From the NCBI RefSeq assembly GCF_003026455.1, contig NZ_PYMB01000001.1, positions 434,001-498,000 on the forward strand: a DNA stretch of 64,000 nt, in the 5' to 3' direction. The translations under genes were made by a program, and so were the position numbers. Of the stretch, positions 1-7,018 are shown piece by piece. The notes beneath the pieces are model-generated. The model saw only the letters and a program-made list of their open reading frames with translations, did not search any database and was not told the DNA's origin. Position 1 is the stretch's first letter; each line of letters opens with the position of its first letter. The DNA comes from Photobacterium rosenbergii. Lineage in GTDB: Bacteria > Pseudomonadota > Gammaproteobacteria > Enterobacterales > Vibrionaceae.

Positions 1-40
1 TCATCTGTTCGGGTACTTTTTCATCTATTCGGGTAATAGT
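1..40. repeat. Two imperfect 20-bp tandem copies at the window edge
   Basis: Positions 1-17 and 21-37 read TCATCT(G/A)TTCGGGTA(C/A)T, 15 of 17 bases identical with a 20-bp period. They lie just 3' of the exonuclease gene on the minus strand. The array may continue beyond the left edge, so copy number and nature are unknown. Confidence 0.5.
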
Positions 41-51
41 CTGAAAGGGGA

Positions 52-678
52 CTAAGCGGCTAGCTTTTTGAATAACGCAGGTACTGATGCTTTGCTAGTT
101 TTGCTTAGCTTGCGCATAACATCGAACGAGACTGATTGTAAGTTAGTCTTGTTCTTCACTTCTTTGACTAACTCCAGCCATAATCTTGCGGTCATTTCTG
201 CATCGGCCAAAGCACGGTGAAACGTACCATCATTAGGGATATTCAGCTCGTTAACCAGAGTGCCGAGTTTGTGATTTGATACCTCTTGGTATAGTCGGCG
301 TGATAACAGCATAGAACAGACAAAATCACCGCTGTATTGGCGATTTAGCATACCTAGTTCGGCATCTAGAAAGCGTTGGTCAAAAGAAGCGTTATGGGCG
401 ATAAGGTTATAACCTTGGATAAAATCAGCAAACTCATCCATCACCGCATGGCAACTAGGGGCAGATTCTAGCATTTTGTTGGTGATACCTGTGTATCCCT
501 CGATAAAGCTACTGACTCGAAAGCCTGGGTTCATCAATTGCTGGAATTGATCGATAACGATGCCATTCTGAATTTTGACAGCACCAATTTCTATTGCACG
601 GTCGCCCATGTTTGGTGAAAGACCGGTCGTCTCAAAGTCGAGAACGATAACCGTGTCAGCAGGATGTTGTGTATACAT
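52..678 (-). CDS. DnaQ-family 3'-5' exonuclease (DEDDh)
   Basis: A 208-residue protein with the DEDDh exonuclease signature: motif I DFETTG (D14, E16), motif II HNASFD (D100) and motif [12 protein letters not shown] (H154, D159). This is the fold of the proofreading epsilon subunit of DNA polymerase III and of stand-alone exonucleases. It is shorter than E. coli DnaQ (about 243 residues), so I infer an accessory DnaQ-like nuclease acting on 3' ends rather than the replicative proofreader. AGG lies about 8 nt before the ATG. It is the last of three minus-strand genes, after DUF3859 with a 42-nt gap. Substrate unknown. Confidence 0.85.
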   Translation of the reverse strand: MYTQHPADTVIVLDFETTGLSPNMGDRAIEIGAVKIQNGIVIDQFQQLMNPGFRVSSFIEGYTGITNKMLESAPSCHAVMDEFADFIQGYNLIAHNASFDQRFLDAELGMLNRQYSGDFVCSMLLSRRLYQEVSNHKLGTLVNELNIPNDGTFHRALADAEMTARLWLELVKEVKNKTNLQSVSFDVMRKLSKTSKASVPALFKKLAA

Positions 679-720
679 TAGTAACCTAGCAAATTATTGT
701 TTATGTCGTTTTTCTATAAA

Positions 721-1143
721 TTAGTAGCCGCGCTTTTTCCAAAAGTCAGCTTCGTCTCTGGCGTATAGATTGAACGTCTTTTCCGCCACGATCTTACCAC
801 CGAGTTCTATCGTCATTCGCCATTTGCCAATTTTATTGGAAATAGGCTCCCAAATCGTGTCACCAAGATAGAAATCCCAATCGTTGGTCCTAACATGTAG
901 TTCTCCGTCGAACGGCTCTAACTCGTCACCATCTTCGTCGGTGATACCGGGATGGTAAATACAATAGCGGATCTTCTCGCCACGGGCTTTCTTAATATTG
1001 ACAGTAAAGCCGAACTCGATGTCTATTTCTGCTGGCACATCGGTGGTAAACGTTTTGATTTTCGGGAGGTGTTTGGACTCGGCATCCCAGGTGGTATGGA
1101 TACCATAGGTCTCAATGCTGACGACAGGTTTAGATTTGGCCAT
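721..1143 (-). CDS. DUF3859 domain protein
   Basis: A 140-residue soluble protein that I recognise as the DUF3859 family of Vibrionaceae and relatives. It is rich in beta-strand-like stretches and ends in an aromatic, basic tail (FWKKRGY). It has no signal peptide, membrane segment or catalytic motif that I can see, and its function is unknown. It lies between a small acidic ORF and the DnaQ-like exonuclease, all on the minus strand, with a terminator hairpin separating it from the acidic ORF. The ribosome-binding site before the ATG at 1143 is weak. Confidence 0.75.
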   Translation of the reverse strand: MAKSKPVVSIETYGIHTTWDAESKHLPKIKTFTTDVPAEIDIEFGFTVNIKKARGEKIRYCIYHPGITDEDGDELEPFDGELHVRTNDWDFYLGDTIWEPISNKIGKWRMTIELGGKIVAEKTFNLYARDEADFWKKRGY

Positions 1144-1230
1144 GACTTACAGAGCAGCGCTACAAAAGAAACAAAGAGGCATTATAAAGGTATGTTGGCA
1201 AGGTTTCATGTTCATTTGTTAGCAAATGAA

Positions 1231-1256
1231 AAAGAGGCTAGTTGGATAGCCTCTTT
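1231..1256 (-). terminator. Rho-independent terminator
   Basis: A perfect 10-bp stem (AAAGAGGCTA/TAGCCTCTTT) with a 6-nt loop. On the minus strand it is followed by further T residues. It sits 22 nt after the stop of the 58-residue acidic ORF. Confidence 0.8.
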
Positions 1257-1278
1257 GTTGGTCGAATAAATCCATTAT

Positions 1279-1455
1279 TCAATCTCCGCTATCACCATCT
1301 CCGTCATGGGCGCCGTCATAGGGATTGTCTTCCCCTGGGCTTCCTTTGGCATAACGGTCTAGTCTGTCATCTTCTTCGTCAGGGGAGTGCTGGTCAACGA
1401 TATTGTCCTGCTCTGGTTGGGCAGGGTTAAAGATGTTCTTGAGCCACTCAAACAT
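1279..1455 (-). CDS. Small acidic hypothetical protein (58 aa)
   Basis: An ATG at 1455 opens a 58-codon frame ending in TGA at 1279-1281. The protein starts MFEWLKNIFNP, with an amphipathic hydrophobic head, and continues as a highly acidic low-complexity tail with DEEDD and DGDGDSGD. There is no signal peptide. The frame stands between a divergent promoter region, shared with the GyrI-like gene, and a strong terminator on its own strand, so it forms a complete small transcription unit. That context is the main support that it is real. I do not recognise a family; the tail suggests a cation- or protein-binding role, but this is only inference. Confidence 0.6.
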   Translation of the reverse strand: MFEWLKNIFNPAQPEQDNIVDQHSPDEEDDRLDRYAKGSPGEDNPYDGAHDGDGDSGD

Positions 1456-1530
1456 AGGCTAACCTTATAAACGGTATACGTTGTTTTTGAATAGACACTA
1501 CTAATACTAGTTCGTCGTGTAGGTAATGAC

Positions 1531-1980
1531 ATGAAAAGCGAAAAGATTGCTCAAACTTACCTGGCATTCATTAGGGTTACAGGCCCGTATGGCGAGAACT
1601 ATGAACCTGCCGTCGACCAGGTTTATCGCTGGGCCGGTGAAAACGGTTTGCAGGGCGGGCAGTGCTTATTTATTTATCATGACGACCCTGACAAGACAGA
1701 AACGGCAAAATGTCGGACAGATATCTGTTTAACCGTGCCTGCAGGAACTTTGCCGTCAGGAGAGGTGGGAATACAAATTTTGCCAGAAGGCAAATACTGC
1801 ACCCAAAGGGAAATAGTGAGGCATAAAACGGATTATGCTGAACATTGGAAAGCATTAAAAACAAGGGTAAAACAGGCTGGGCTTGAACTAGAACAACGGC
1901 CATGTTTCGAGTTGTATCATAGTTATGATATTGAAACACATGTTGCAGATGTCGGTTTTTATCTGGCGATTAAAGGTTAA
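1531..1980 (+). CDS. GyrI-like / AraC effector-binding domain protein
   Basis: A 149-residue stand-alone small-molecule-binding domain of the GyrI/SbmC/BmrR-C-terminal type. Visible hallmarks are the N-terminal FIRVTGPYG segment, the mid-protein PAGTLPSGEVGIQILPEGKY segment and a C-terminal FELYHSYD strand; the family normally carries an acidic residue in that last region. There is no DNA-binding domain. Relatives inhibit DNA gyrase (E. coli SbmC) or bind drugs and cofactors. The start at 1531 has AGGT upstream. It is monocistronic and followed at once by a terminator. Ligand unknown. Confidence 0.75.
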   Translation: MKSEKIAQTYLAFIRVTGPYGENYEPAVDQVYRWAGENGLQGGQCLFIYHDDPDKTETAKCRTDICLTVPAGTLPSGEVGIQILPEGKYCTQREIVRHKTDYAEHWKALKTRVKQAGLELEQRPCFELYHSYDIETHVADVGFYLAIKG

Positions 1981-1999
1981 TGGTTGCTTAACCATTTTT
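1980..1999 (+). terminator. Rho-independent terminator
   Basis: ATGGTT/AACCAT stem with a 4-nt loop followed by TTTT. It overlaps the last base of the GyrI-like stop codon. Confidence 0.6.
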
Positions 2000-2442
2000 G
2001 GCGATTAATGTGCCGCAGGGCGCAAAACACTGATTTAAAAGAGTAAAAGTATTTGTAATTTGTTTTTAAATGTAACCTTATGCTTGGTTGTGTAGCAAAA
2101 GGTTTTCTTTTATCGGTTAGACAGAAAAGACTTGAAGAAAAACCCGAGTTAAGGGTATTATTCATACGTACTAAATATGTGCCTCATAAAAAACGCTGTA
2201 ATTATTTTCCCTCACCTCTGAACTCAATATCTCTCTCAAATACATTTCATTTTGTAAGTGTTGGAAATATTTTCTAACTCTTTCGCTAGTTATTTAATAT
2301 ATCTTTTGTTTTCATTACACAATCATACTTTTGCAAACCTTAAATAAAACACTGCAATAAGTTTAATCAATATATTCATACTCAAGAAAAAAACAAAAAT
2401 AGACGTTTGTAGAATGAAGGTTACTCTTAATAAGGTGTCAAT
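2000..2442. other. AT-rich intergenic region before the antiporter gene
   Basis: About 440 nt of AT-rich sequence. A 65-codon plus-strand frame (2080-2277) lacks an RBS and looks fortuitous. I see no convincing riboswitch. The length leaves room for a long 5' untranslated leader for the antiporter gene. Confidence 0.4.
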
Positions 2443-3609
2443 GTGAAAAAGGTCGTACTCTATTCAACTTTACTTTTGGTTGGTTTGTTCTTATCACAAT
2501 TACTCCCCCAGTATTTCGAAGGCTACAGTTCCATGCAGCCAGTACTCATGGTTGTGACGATGTCGGCGCTCGCCTATATCATGATCAATGTAGGGCGCGA
2601 ATTCGATATAGATAAAAACAACTTAAAACAATATGGCTGGGATTATGTCGTAGCTATGACGACAGCAACTTTCCCCTGGATTGCTGTTGTTCTGTATTTT
2701 ATTTTTGTGTTGATGCCGAGTGAACTCTGGTTCAATGCCGATGCCTGGAAAGAGACGCTGGTAATAGGCCGCTTTGCGGCTCCGACTTCAGCGGGTGTAC
2801 TCTTTGCAATGTTGGCTGCTGCAGGTTTAGGCGCGACATGGATGTTCAAAAAGGCTAGGGTGCTGGCTATTTTTGACGACCTAGATACTGTGTTGTTAAT
2901 GATCCCACTGACAGTGCTCGTGGTTGGTTGGCGTCCGGCGTTGGGCTTGACCTTGCTGTTAATGCTAGCGCTGTTGGTTATCGGTTACAAATTCTTGCAC
3001 AAATGGAATATTCCATCTTCAGCGAGCTCTATCGTTGGGTACTCTGTTTTGATTGCTGGCTTGTGTGAGCTTTTCTACATCTCAACAGATATCCATTTTG
3101 AGGTCTTGCTGCCAGCTTTTGTACTGGGCTGTATGATGAAATCCCAGCATGAGTCAGCGGAAGACGCAAAAGTATCTACTGCCGTAGCCAGTATTTTTAT
3201 GGTGCTGGTAGGCTTGAGCCTCCCACAGATTTTTGGTGCGGTGACTGTTGCGGACAATTCAAGTGTCACCAACGCAATGCCGGCGATGGAGATGAGTGAG
3301 ATTGTCTTCCACGTCATTATGATTTCCATCGTGTCGAATGTTGGCAAGATGTTCCCGTTATTTTGTTACCGCAACGAGGCGACAGTCAAAGAGCGTTTGG
3401 CGCTTTCTATTGGCATGTGGCCGCGAGGTGAGGTTGGTGCTGGCGTATTGATGATCAGTATCGGATATGGATTTGGTGGACCTATTGTGACGATTAGCAT
3501 GCTGTCGTTAGCCCTGAACTTAGTGCTGACTGGCTTTTTCATCATGATGGTACGTAGTTTAATTTTGAGCCCAGTAAAAGGAGGCGCACATGAAAAAACG
3601 CGAGCTTAA
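2443..3609 (+). CDS. Cation:proton antiporter family membrane protein
   Basis: A 388-residue protein made of about 11-12 hydrophobic segments, with no large soluble domain. It resembles Na+(K+)/H+ antiporters of the CPA superfamily: buried acidic residues occur in FDDLD (about residues 143-147), with polar, glycine-rich segments such as MWPRGEVGAG near the C-terminus, a pattern typical of Kef/NhaP-like exchangers. The start is GTG at 2443, supported by AAGG eight nt upstream. The stop overlaps by 20 nt the start of a 27-residue membrane ORF, suggesting translational coupling. It should sit in the inner membrane; ion specificity is not readable. Confidence 0.75.
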   Translation: MKKVVLYSTLLLVGLFLSQLLPQYFEGYSSMQPVLMVVTMSALAYIMINVGREFDIDKNNLKQYGWDYVVAMTTATFPWIAVVLYFIFVLMPSELWFNADAWKETLVIGRFAAPTSAGVLFAMLAAAGLGATWMFKKARVLAIFDDLDTVLLMIPLTVLVVGWRPALGLTLLLMLALLVIGYKFLHKWNIPSSASSIVGYSVLIAGLCELFYISTDIHFEVLLPAFVLGCMMKSQHESAEDAKVSTAVASIFMVLVGLSLPQIFGAVTVADNSSVTNAMPAMEMSEIVFHVIMISIVSNVGKMFPLFCYRNEATVKERLALSIGMWPRGEVGAGVLMISIGYGFGGPIVTISMLSLALNLVLTGFFIMMVRSLILSPVKGGAHEKTRA

Positions 3610-3673
3610 ATTGCTAGCAGCCGTAATATCAATTTTCCTGTTTTCACTCGTAGTGGGTAGAGCAGCAGCATAA
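3590..3673 (+). CDS. Small hydrophobic protein (27 aa) overlapping the antiporter gene
   Basis: ATG at 3590 with a near-perfect AGGAGG at 3579-3584 opens a 27-codon frame: a basic head (MKKRELK), one hydrophobic stretch at about residues 8-22, then GRAAA and TAA. It overlaps the 3' end of the antiporter gene in another frame and is followed 25 nt later by a strong terminator. The excellent SD, the single-transmembrane design and the position inside the transcription unit support a real small membrane protein, perhaps a subunit or regulator of the antiporter. That role is inference. Confidence 0.6.
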   Translation: MKKRELKLLAAVISIFLFSLVVGRAAA

Positions 3674-3698
3674 TAAAAACGGCTTAGTTTTCATTTGG

Positions 3699-3732
3699 GC
3701 TGGCTACGTTGAATAAACGTAGCCAGCTTTTT
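3699..3732 (+). terminator. Rho-independent terminator
   Basis: Perfect 12-bp stem GCTGGCTACGTT/AACGTAGCCAGC with a 5-nt loop and TTTTT. It ends the antiporter/27-aa unit and faces the convergent MATE gene. Confidence 0.9.
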
Positions 3733-3743
3733 ATTGGGGGATA

Positions 3744-5129
3744 TTAGGCATTCGCCGGTTGTGGTTGCACGGTTAGGTTATTTAGCCAGCGACGTTTTAG
3801 GTATCGGTTGAAACACAGCGACAGCTTGACAATTTCTTCCGCCAGCAGCGCCAGATAAACCCAACCGAAAGACCATTCGCCAATAAAAGCACCATAAGCG
3901 GTAAATGGAATTCCTATCATCCACATTGCGATGAAATCCATACGGAGGCAGAACAAGTTTTCACCGCCGGTACGTAAAATACCATTGATGATGATCATAT
4001 TGAGCATTCTTAAAGTGATGCCGATGCTAATCACAAACATCGCAGGCTGCGCCAACGGGAGTAAGTCATCCTGATTAAGGTTTAACCACGATAGGACGAA
4101 CATATGGTTAAGGTAAAGGAACAATCCCATTCCTAGCCCTACAAACAGTACGAACTTCAGGAAGAAAACCGTCATTGCCTGGGCTTTCTCAAATTCATCT
4201 CTGCCTAAAGATTGTCCTATCAGCACCGAGCAAGCCACGGAAATACCCATAAACACAGAGTAAAGCAGTGACTCAAAAGGGCCAATCATGCTGAAAACTG
4301 CCAGTTCGGTGGTGCCCATATGCCCGAAAATGATCTGGTAGGTCAGTGTTCCCAATGCCCAAAGCAGCGCGTTCAGAGATTGAGGGATAGCCAGTTTGCG
4401 GTACGTCATCCACAATGTTTGGTGGTTGCGAATGGACTGGCTAACAATCAACCAATGCTTGCGGTAGGCCAATACCGCACACATCATTAAAACCTGTGCA
4501 AATCGAGCAATGGTGGTTGCTAGCGCTGCACCGGCAACTCCCATTGCTGGAATACCCAATCCGCCTTTGATCAATAGGAAGTTCAAGGCGATGTTCAATG
4601 CGATGGTGATGGCACCAAAAATCAACGGTAGCAGGGCATCGTCACTTGCACGTAAACTTGATTCAAGCGTAATGATGATGTGGGTAAGGATCAATACCGG
4701 AAAGCTGTACCATAGGTACTGGCTGCCCTGCATGATCACTTCCAGATCATTGGTCTGGAGCCGCATGATTTGCGGTGCAAATACAGTGATGACAAAGGTA
4801 ACCGGAACCATAATAGTGGCTCCCAGTTTCATTGCCTGAATAGTTACCGTTTTGGCATGAATACTGTCTTTTTTTCCCCAATACTGGGAAACTAGTATGC
4901 CGTTGGCAGACGCTAGGCCTGCCATGATCATAATGGCAACAAAGTGCCATTTTGAAGCGATACCGACAGCTGCGGTAGCTGACTGGCCAAAATCGCTCAC
5001 CATCAATACATCGGCCAAGGCGAGGATCGCCACAAGGGCACTTTGAATGGCAACGGGGAAAGCCAGTTTTGCAATTCGAGCAAAGAGGTCTGGCGGTAAT
5101 GCTGTTTGATTTTTTTTGATTGTTGTCAT
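3744..5129 (-). CDS. MATE family multidrug/cation efflux transporter
   Basis: 461 residues from the ATG at 5129, which has GGAGA seven nt upstream; a longer frame reaching 5216 lacks an RBS. About 12 transmembrane segments form the two-bundle MATE layout. The N-terminal half contains the usual LAFPVAIQSALVAIL and VSDFGQSATAAVGIAS segments, where family members carry residues for Na+/H+ coupling. It should sit in the inner membrane and export cationic compounds in exchange for Na+ or H+. It is divergent from an AraC-family regulator across 101 nt, which suggests that regulator controls it. Confidence 0.88.
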   Translation of the reverse strand: MTTIKKNQTALPPDLFARIAKLAFPVAIQSALVAILALADVLMVSDFGQSATAAVGIASKWHFVAIMIMAGLASANGILVSQYWGKKDSIHAKTVTIQAMKLGATIMVPVTFVITVFAPQIMRLQTNDLEVIMQGSQYLWYSFPVLILTHIIITLESSLRASDDALLPLIFGAITIALNIALNFLLIKGGLGIPAMGVAGAALATTIARFAQVLMMCAVLAYRKHWLIVSQSIRNHQTLWMTYRKLAIPQSLNALLWALGTLTYQIIFGHMGTTELAVFSMIGPFESLLYSVFMGISVACSVLIGQSLGRDEFEKAQAMTVFFLKFVLFVGLGMGLFLYLNHMFVLSWLNLNQDDLLPLAQPAMFVISIGITLRMLNMIIINGILRTGGENLFCLRMDFIAMWMIGIPFTAYGAFIGEWSFGWVYLALLAEEIVKLSLCFNRYLKRRWLNNLTVQPQPANA

Positions 5130-5230
5130 CGTCAGTCTCCGGATCATACCAATAAAAGGTAGGTCGGTTTGTAGAGATAGAACTGCTTGGTAATGGACGG
5201 CAACTATAACGAACACAAAAATGGAGTGAC

Positions 5231-6136
5231 ATGTTAGAAAGTACAGAAAACCTGTGTGAATCTGTCACTGTGGGCTTTGCTATGGAGCAGCCAAAAACAG
5301 ACTGGAATGAAGAGGTTTACCTTGCCCAAGCTTGTAAAGAGCGGTTTCTGACTCAATCGGATCTTCCCGAGCTGACAGATAACGGCTTCTTTATGGCGGG
5401 TTTAGCTGAATTGGCCGAGGGATATGAGATAGAGCGGGTGTCAACCACCAACCATACGCTGTTGCTAACGCAGGAGGGGGCAGGGTTACTGACCCTTGCA
5501 GAGCGCCAGTACCATTTGATGCCAAATACCCTGACTATTTTGCCGGCAGGGCAGCCGTTCCGCTTTGAATTGGCAGATAAGAAGAAAGGCTGGAAAATGG
5601 CATGGGTGCTGTTGAAGCCTACTGATAAGTGGCTACCTCTGGTGGCCAATGGCCAGCGTGTCGAACATACCCAAATCTGCGAGCAAGTTTGGTCGGTAAT
5701 GAACCTGTTACATAGTGAGGTGGGGGGGCGAGCAAGTTACAGGAAGTTGTTCGCCAGTGAGTTATCTCGTTTGATGTTAGGTAGTGCTAACCTGGCCCCT
5801 TCCAATTCAGTCTTGCGGGTTCAAAGTGTGTTCAATGATATTGAGTCACAGCTTCATCTTAACTGGACCGTGAAAGGAATAGCGAAGCAATGTTTCCTAA
5901 GTACAGAGCAACTGAACCGGATCACTAAGCAACTCTACAACTGTTCGACTCAGCAGCGTCTCATTCAACTAAGGATGGAGAAGGCGGTGGATTTACTCTA
6001 TTACCAGGAGTGGACTATTGGTATGGTTGCCCAGCGTTTGGGTTACCAAGATCCGTTTAACTTTACCCATCGCTTTCGTCAATATCATGGTTGTTCACCA
6101 AGGGAATACCGTAAACGTTTATTTGGCAACGAATGA
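5231..6136 (+). CDS. AraC family transcriptional regulator
   Basis: 301 residues. An N-terminal cupin-like sensor region (about 50-130, with the LMPNTLTILPAGQPFRFEL strands) is followed by a C-terminal AraC/XylS double helix-turn-helix (about 195-297), ending in the family signature GYQDPFNFTHRFRQYHGCSPREYR. The start at 5231 follows GGAGTG. It is divergent from the MATE transporter, the usual arrangement of a local activator and its target. The inducer cannot be read from the sequence. A hairpin follows the gene. Confidence 0.9.
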   Translation: MLESTENLCESVTVGFAMEQPKTDWNEEVYLAQACKERFLTQSDLPELTDNGFFMAGLAELAEGYEIERVSTTNHTLLLTQEGAGLLTLAERQYHLMPNTLTILPAGQPFRFELADKKKGWKMAWVLLKPTDKWLPLVANGQRVEHTQICEQVWSVMNLLHSEVGGRASYRKLFASELSRLMLGSANLAPSNSVLRVQSVFNDIESQLHLNWTVKGIAKQCFLSTEQLNRITKQLYNCSTQQRLIQLRMEKAVDLLYYQEWTIGMVAQRLGYQDPFNFTHRFRQYHGCSPREYRKRLFGNE

Positions 6137-6175
6137 GTATGTTCTGTAGGACATTAGATGTCGCTGAGGTAAGAG

Positions 6176-6216
6176 GCCTTATCGGGGCATTTCTAGTAAG
6201 GACCGATAAGGCTATT
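6176..6216 (+). terminator. Hairpin, likely terminator of the AraC gene
   Basis: 10-bp perfect stem GCCTTATCGG/CCGATAAGGC with a 17-nt loop, followed by TATTT. The T-tract is short, so the call is moderate. Confidence 0.5.
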
Positions 6217-6229
6217 TAGCGCAAAAAAC

Positions 6230-6580
6230 TTATTTTCGTTTTGGCTGCTGGTAAGTGCGGCCTGCAGCTTGATAGACATCTTTTGCCTTCACGTCGAACA
6301 TATCGAAGAAGAACCAAGCTACGAACTTGATCACATCATCACCGACATTCATGATCCACTCGGCGTACTCTTCTTGTTCGCCCTGATCATTTTCTTCAAA
6401 TGATACATGGTAAATGCGCTGCTCACCTTCAATCTCAGCCATCTTGAACTGGCCTGTCAGTGAAGCTGCGGCTTCTGCGATTTCTGTATCCTCATTCGCT
6501 TTTAGCGCGTCAAGAACCTGAGGTACAGAGTCCAATTCACAAAGTGCTTTAACTAGAGTTTCGAATTGGTCATGTTGCAT
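6230..6580 (-). CDS. Conserved-looking hypothetical protein (116 aa)
   Basis: I chose the ATG at 6580 (MQHDQFETLV), preceded by AGG; an upstream in-frame start at 6604 has no RBS. The protein is acidic, with an alpha-helical head (about 1-45), a beta-rich middle (YHVSFEENDQGEQEEY) and an aromatic hydrophobic helix (VIKFVAWFFFDMF, about 83-95), then a basic tail. No signal peptide or catalytic motif is visible. I do not recognise a family. Monocistronic on the minus strand. Confidence 0.6.
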   Translation of the reverse strand: MQHDQFETLVKALCELDSVPQVLDALKANEDTEIAEAAASLTGQFKMAEIEGEQRIYHVSFEENDQGEQEEYAEWIMNVGDDVIKFVAWFFFDMFDVKAKDVYQAAGRTYQQPKRK

Positions 6581-7018
6581 GGTTTGGTACCTATCAATAA
6601 GCAATGTTGTTGTGGTGTATTTTAACAGTGTAATTCAATGGAAAAACAGAATTATGGTTAGGCACTTCATAGGTGGTTGTATTTTGAGCGACATTGGCTT
6701 CATCCGCAGGCAATTTCAAATTTTGAGCACTCATTCACGAACATTTAAAGTCATACATTCACAGACATGAAAATGTCGAGTCTTTAACAGTATGCGAGTT
6801 GATTAGTTGCTAGTGAGTAACAAAAAAATGCTTCCCCTCTCATTTTGTAGCGGCGCTTCTATAAACATCATCCTCTGAATACGAAGGATTTAAATAAAAA
6901 TGTCTGCCCCATTGTCTACGCCCCCTCTCTACGCCTACCTGATAAAGCAAGGGGGAGGGTATAGGGATTCCAATTATCTGAATAATAGGAATCATAACTA
7001 AAAACTTGGAGACTCGAT
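6581..7018. other. Intergenic region before the amylase gene
   Basis: About 440 nt with no convincing gene. It holds G-rich/C-rich blocks: CCCCCTCTC near 6934, AAGGGGGAGGG near 6949, and GGATGA on the minus strand at 6868-6873. The last resembles the GGA(T/G)GA core of MalT boxes, which would fit maltodextrin-dependent control of the amylase. The match is short and speculative. Confidence 0.3.

Noticed and set aside
952-1269. 105-codon plus-strand frame
   Set aside because: It lies antisense to DUF3859 and runs through the terminator hairpin; it has no RBS and looks like a shadow frame.
1242-1430. 62-codon plus-strand frame
   Set aside because: It is antisense to the 58-aa acidic ORF, whose minus-strand unit has a better start and terminator.
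2080-2277. 65-codon plus-strand frame upstream of the antiporter
   Set aside because: No SD, atypical composition and no family resemblance; likely chance in AT-rich DNA.
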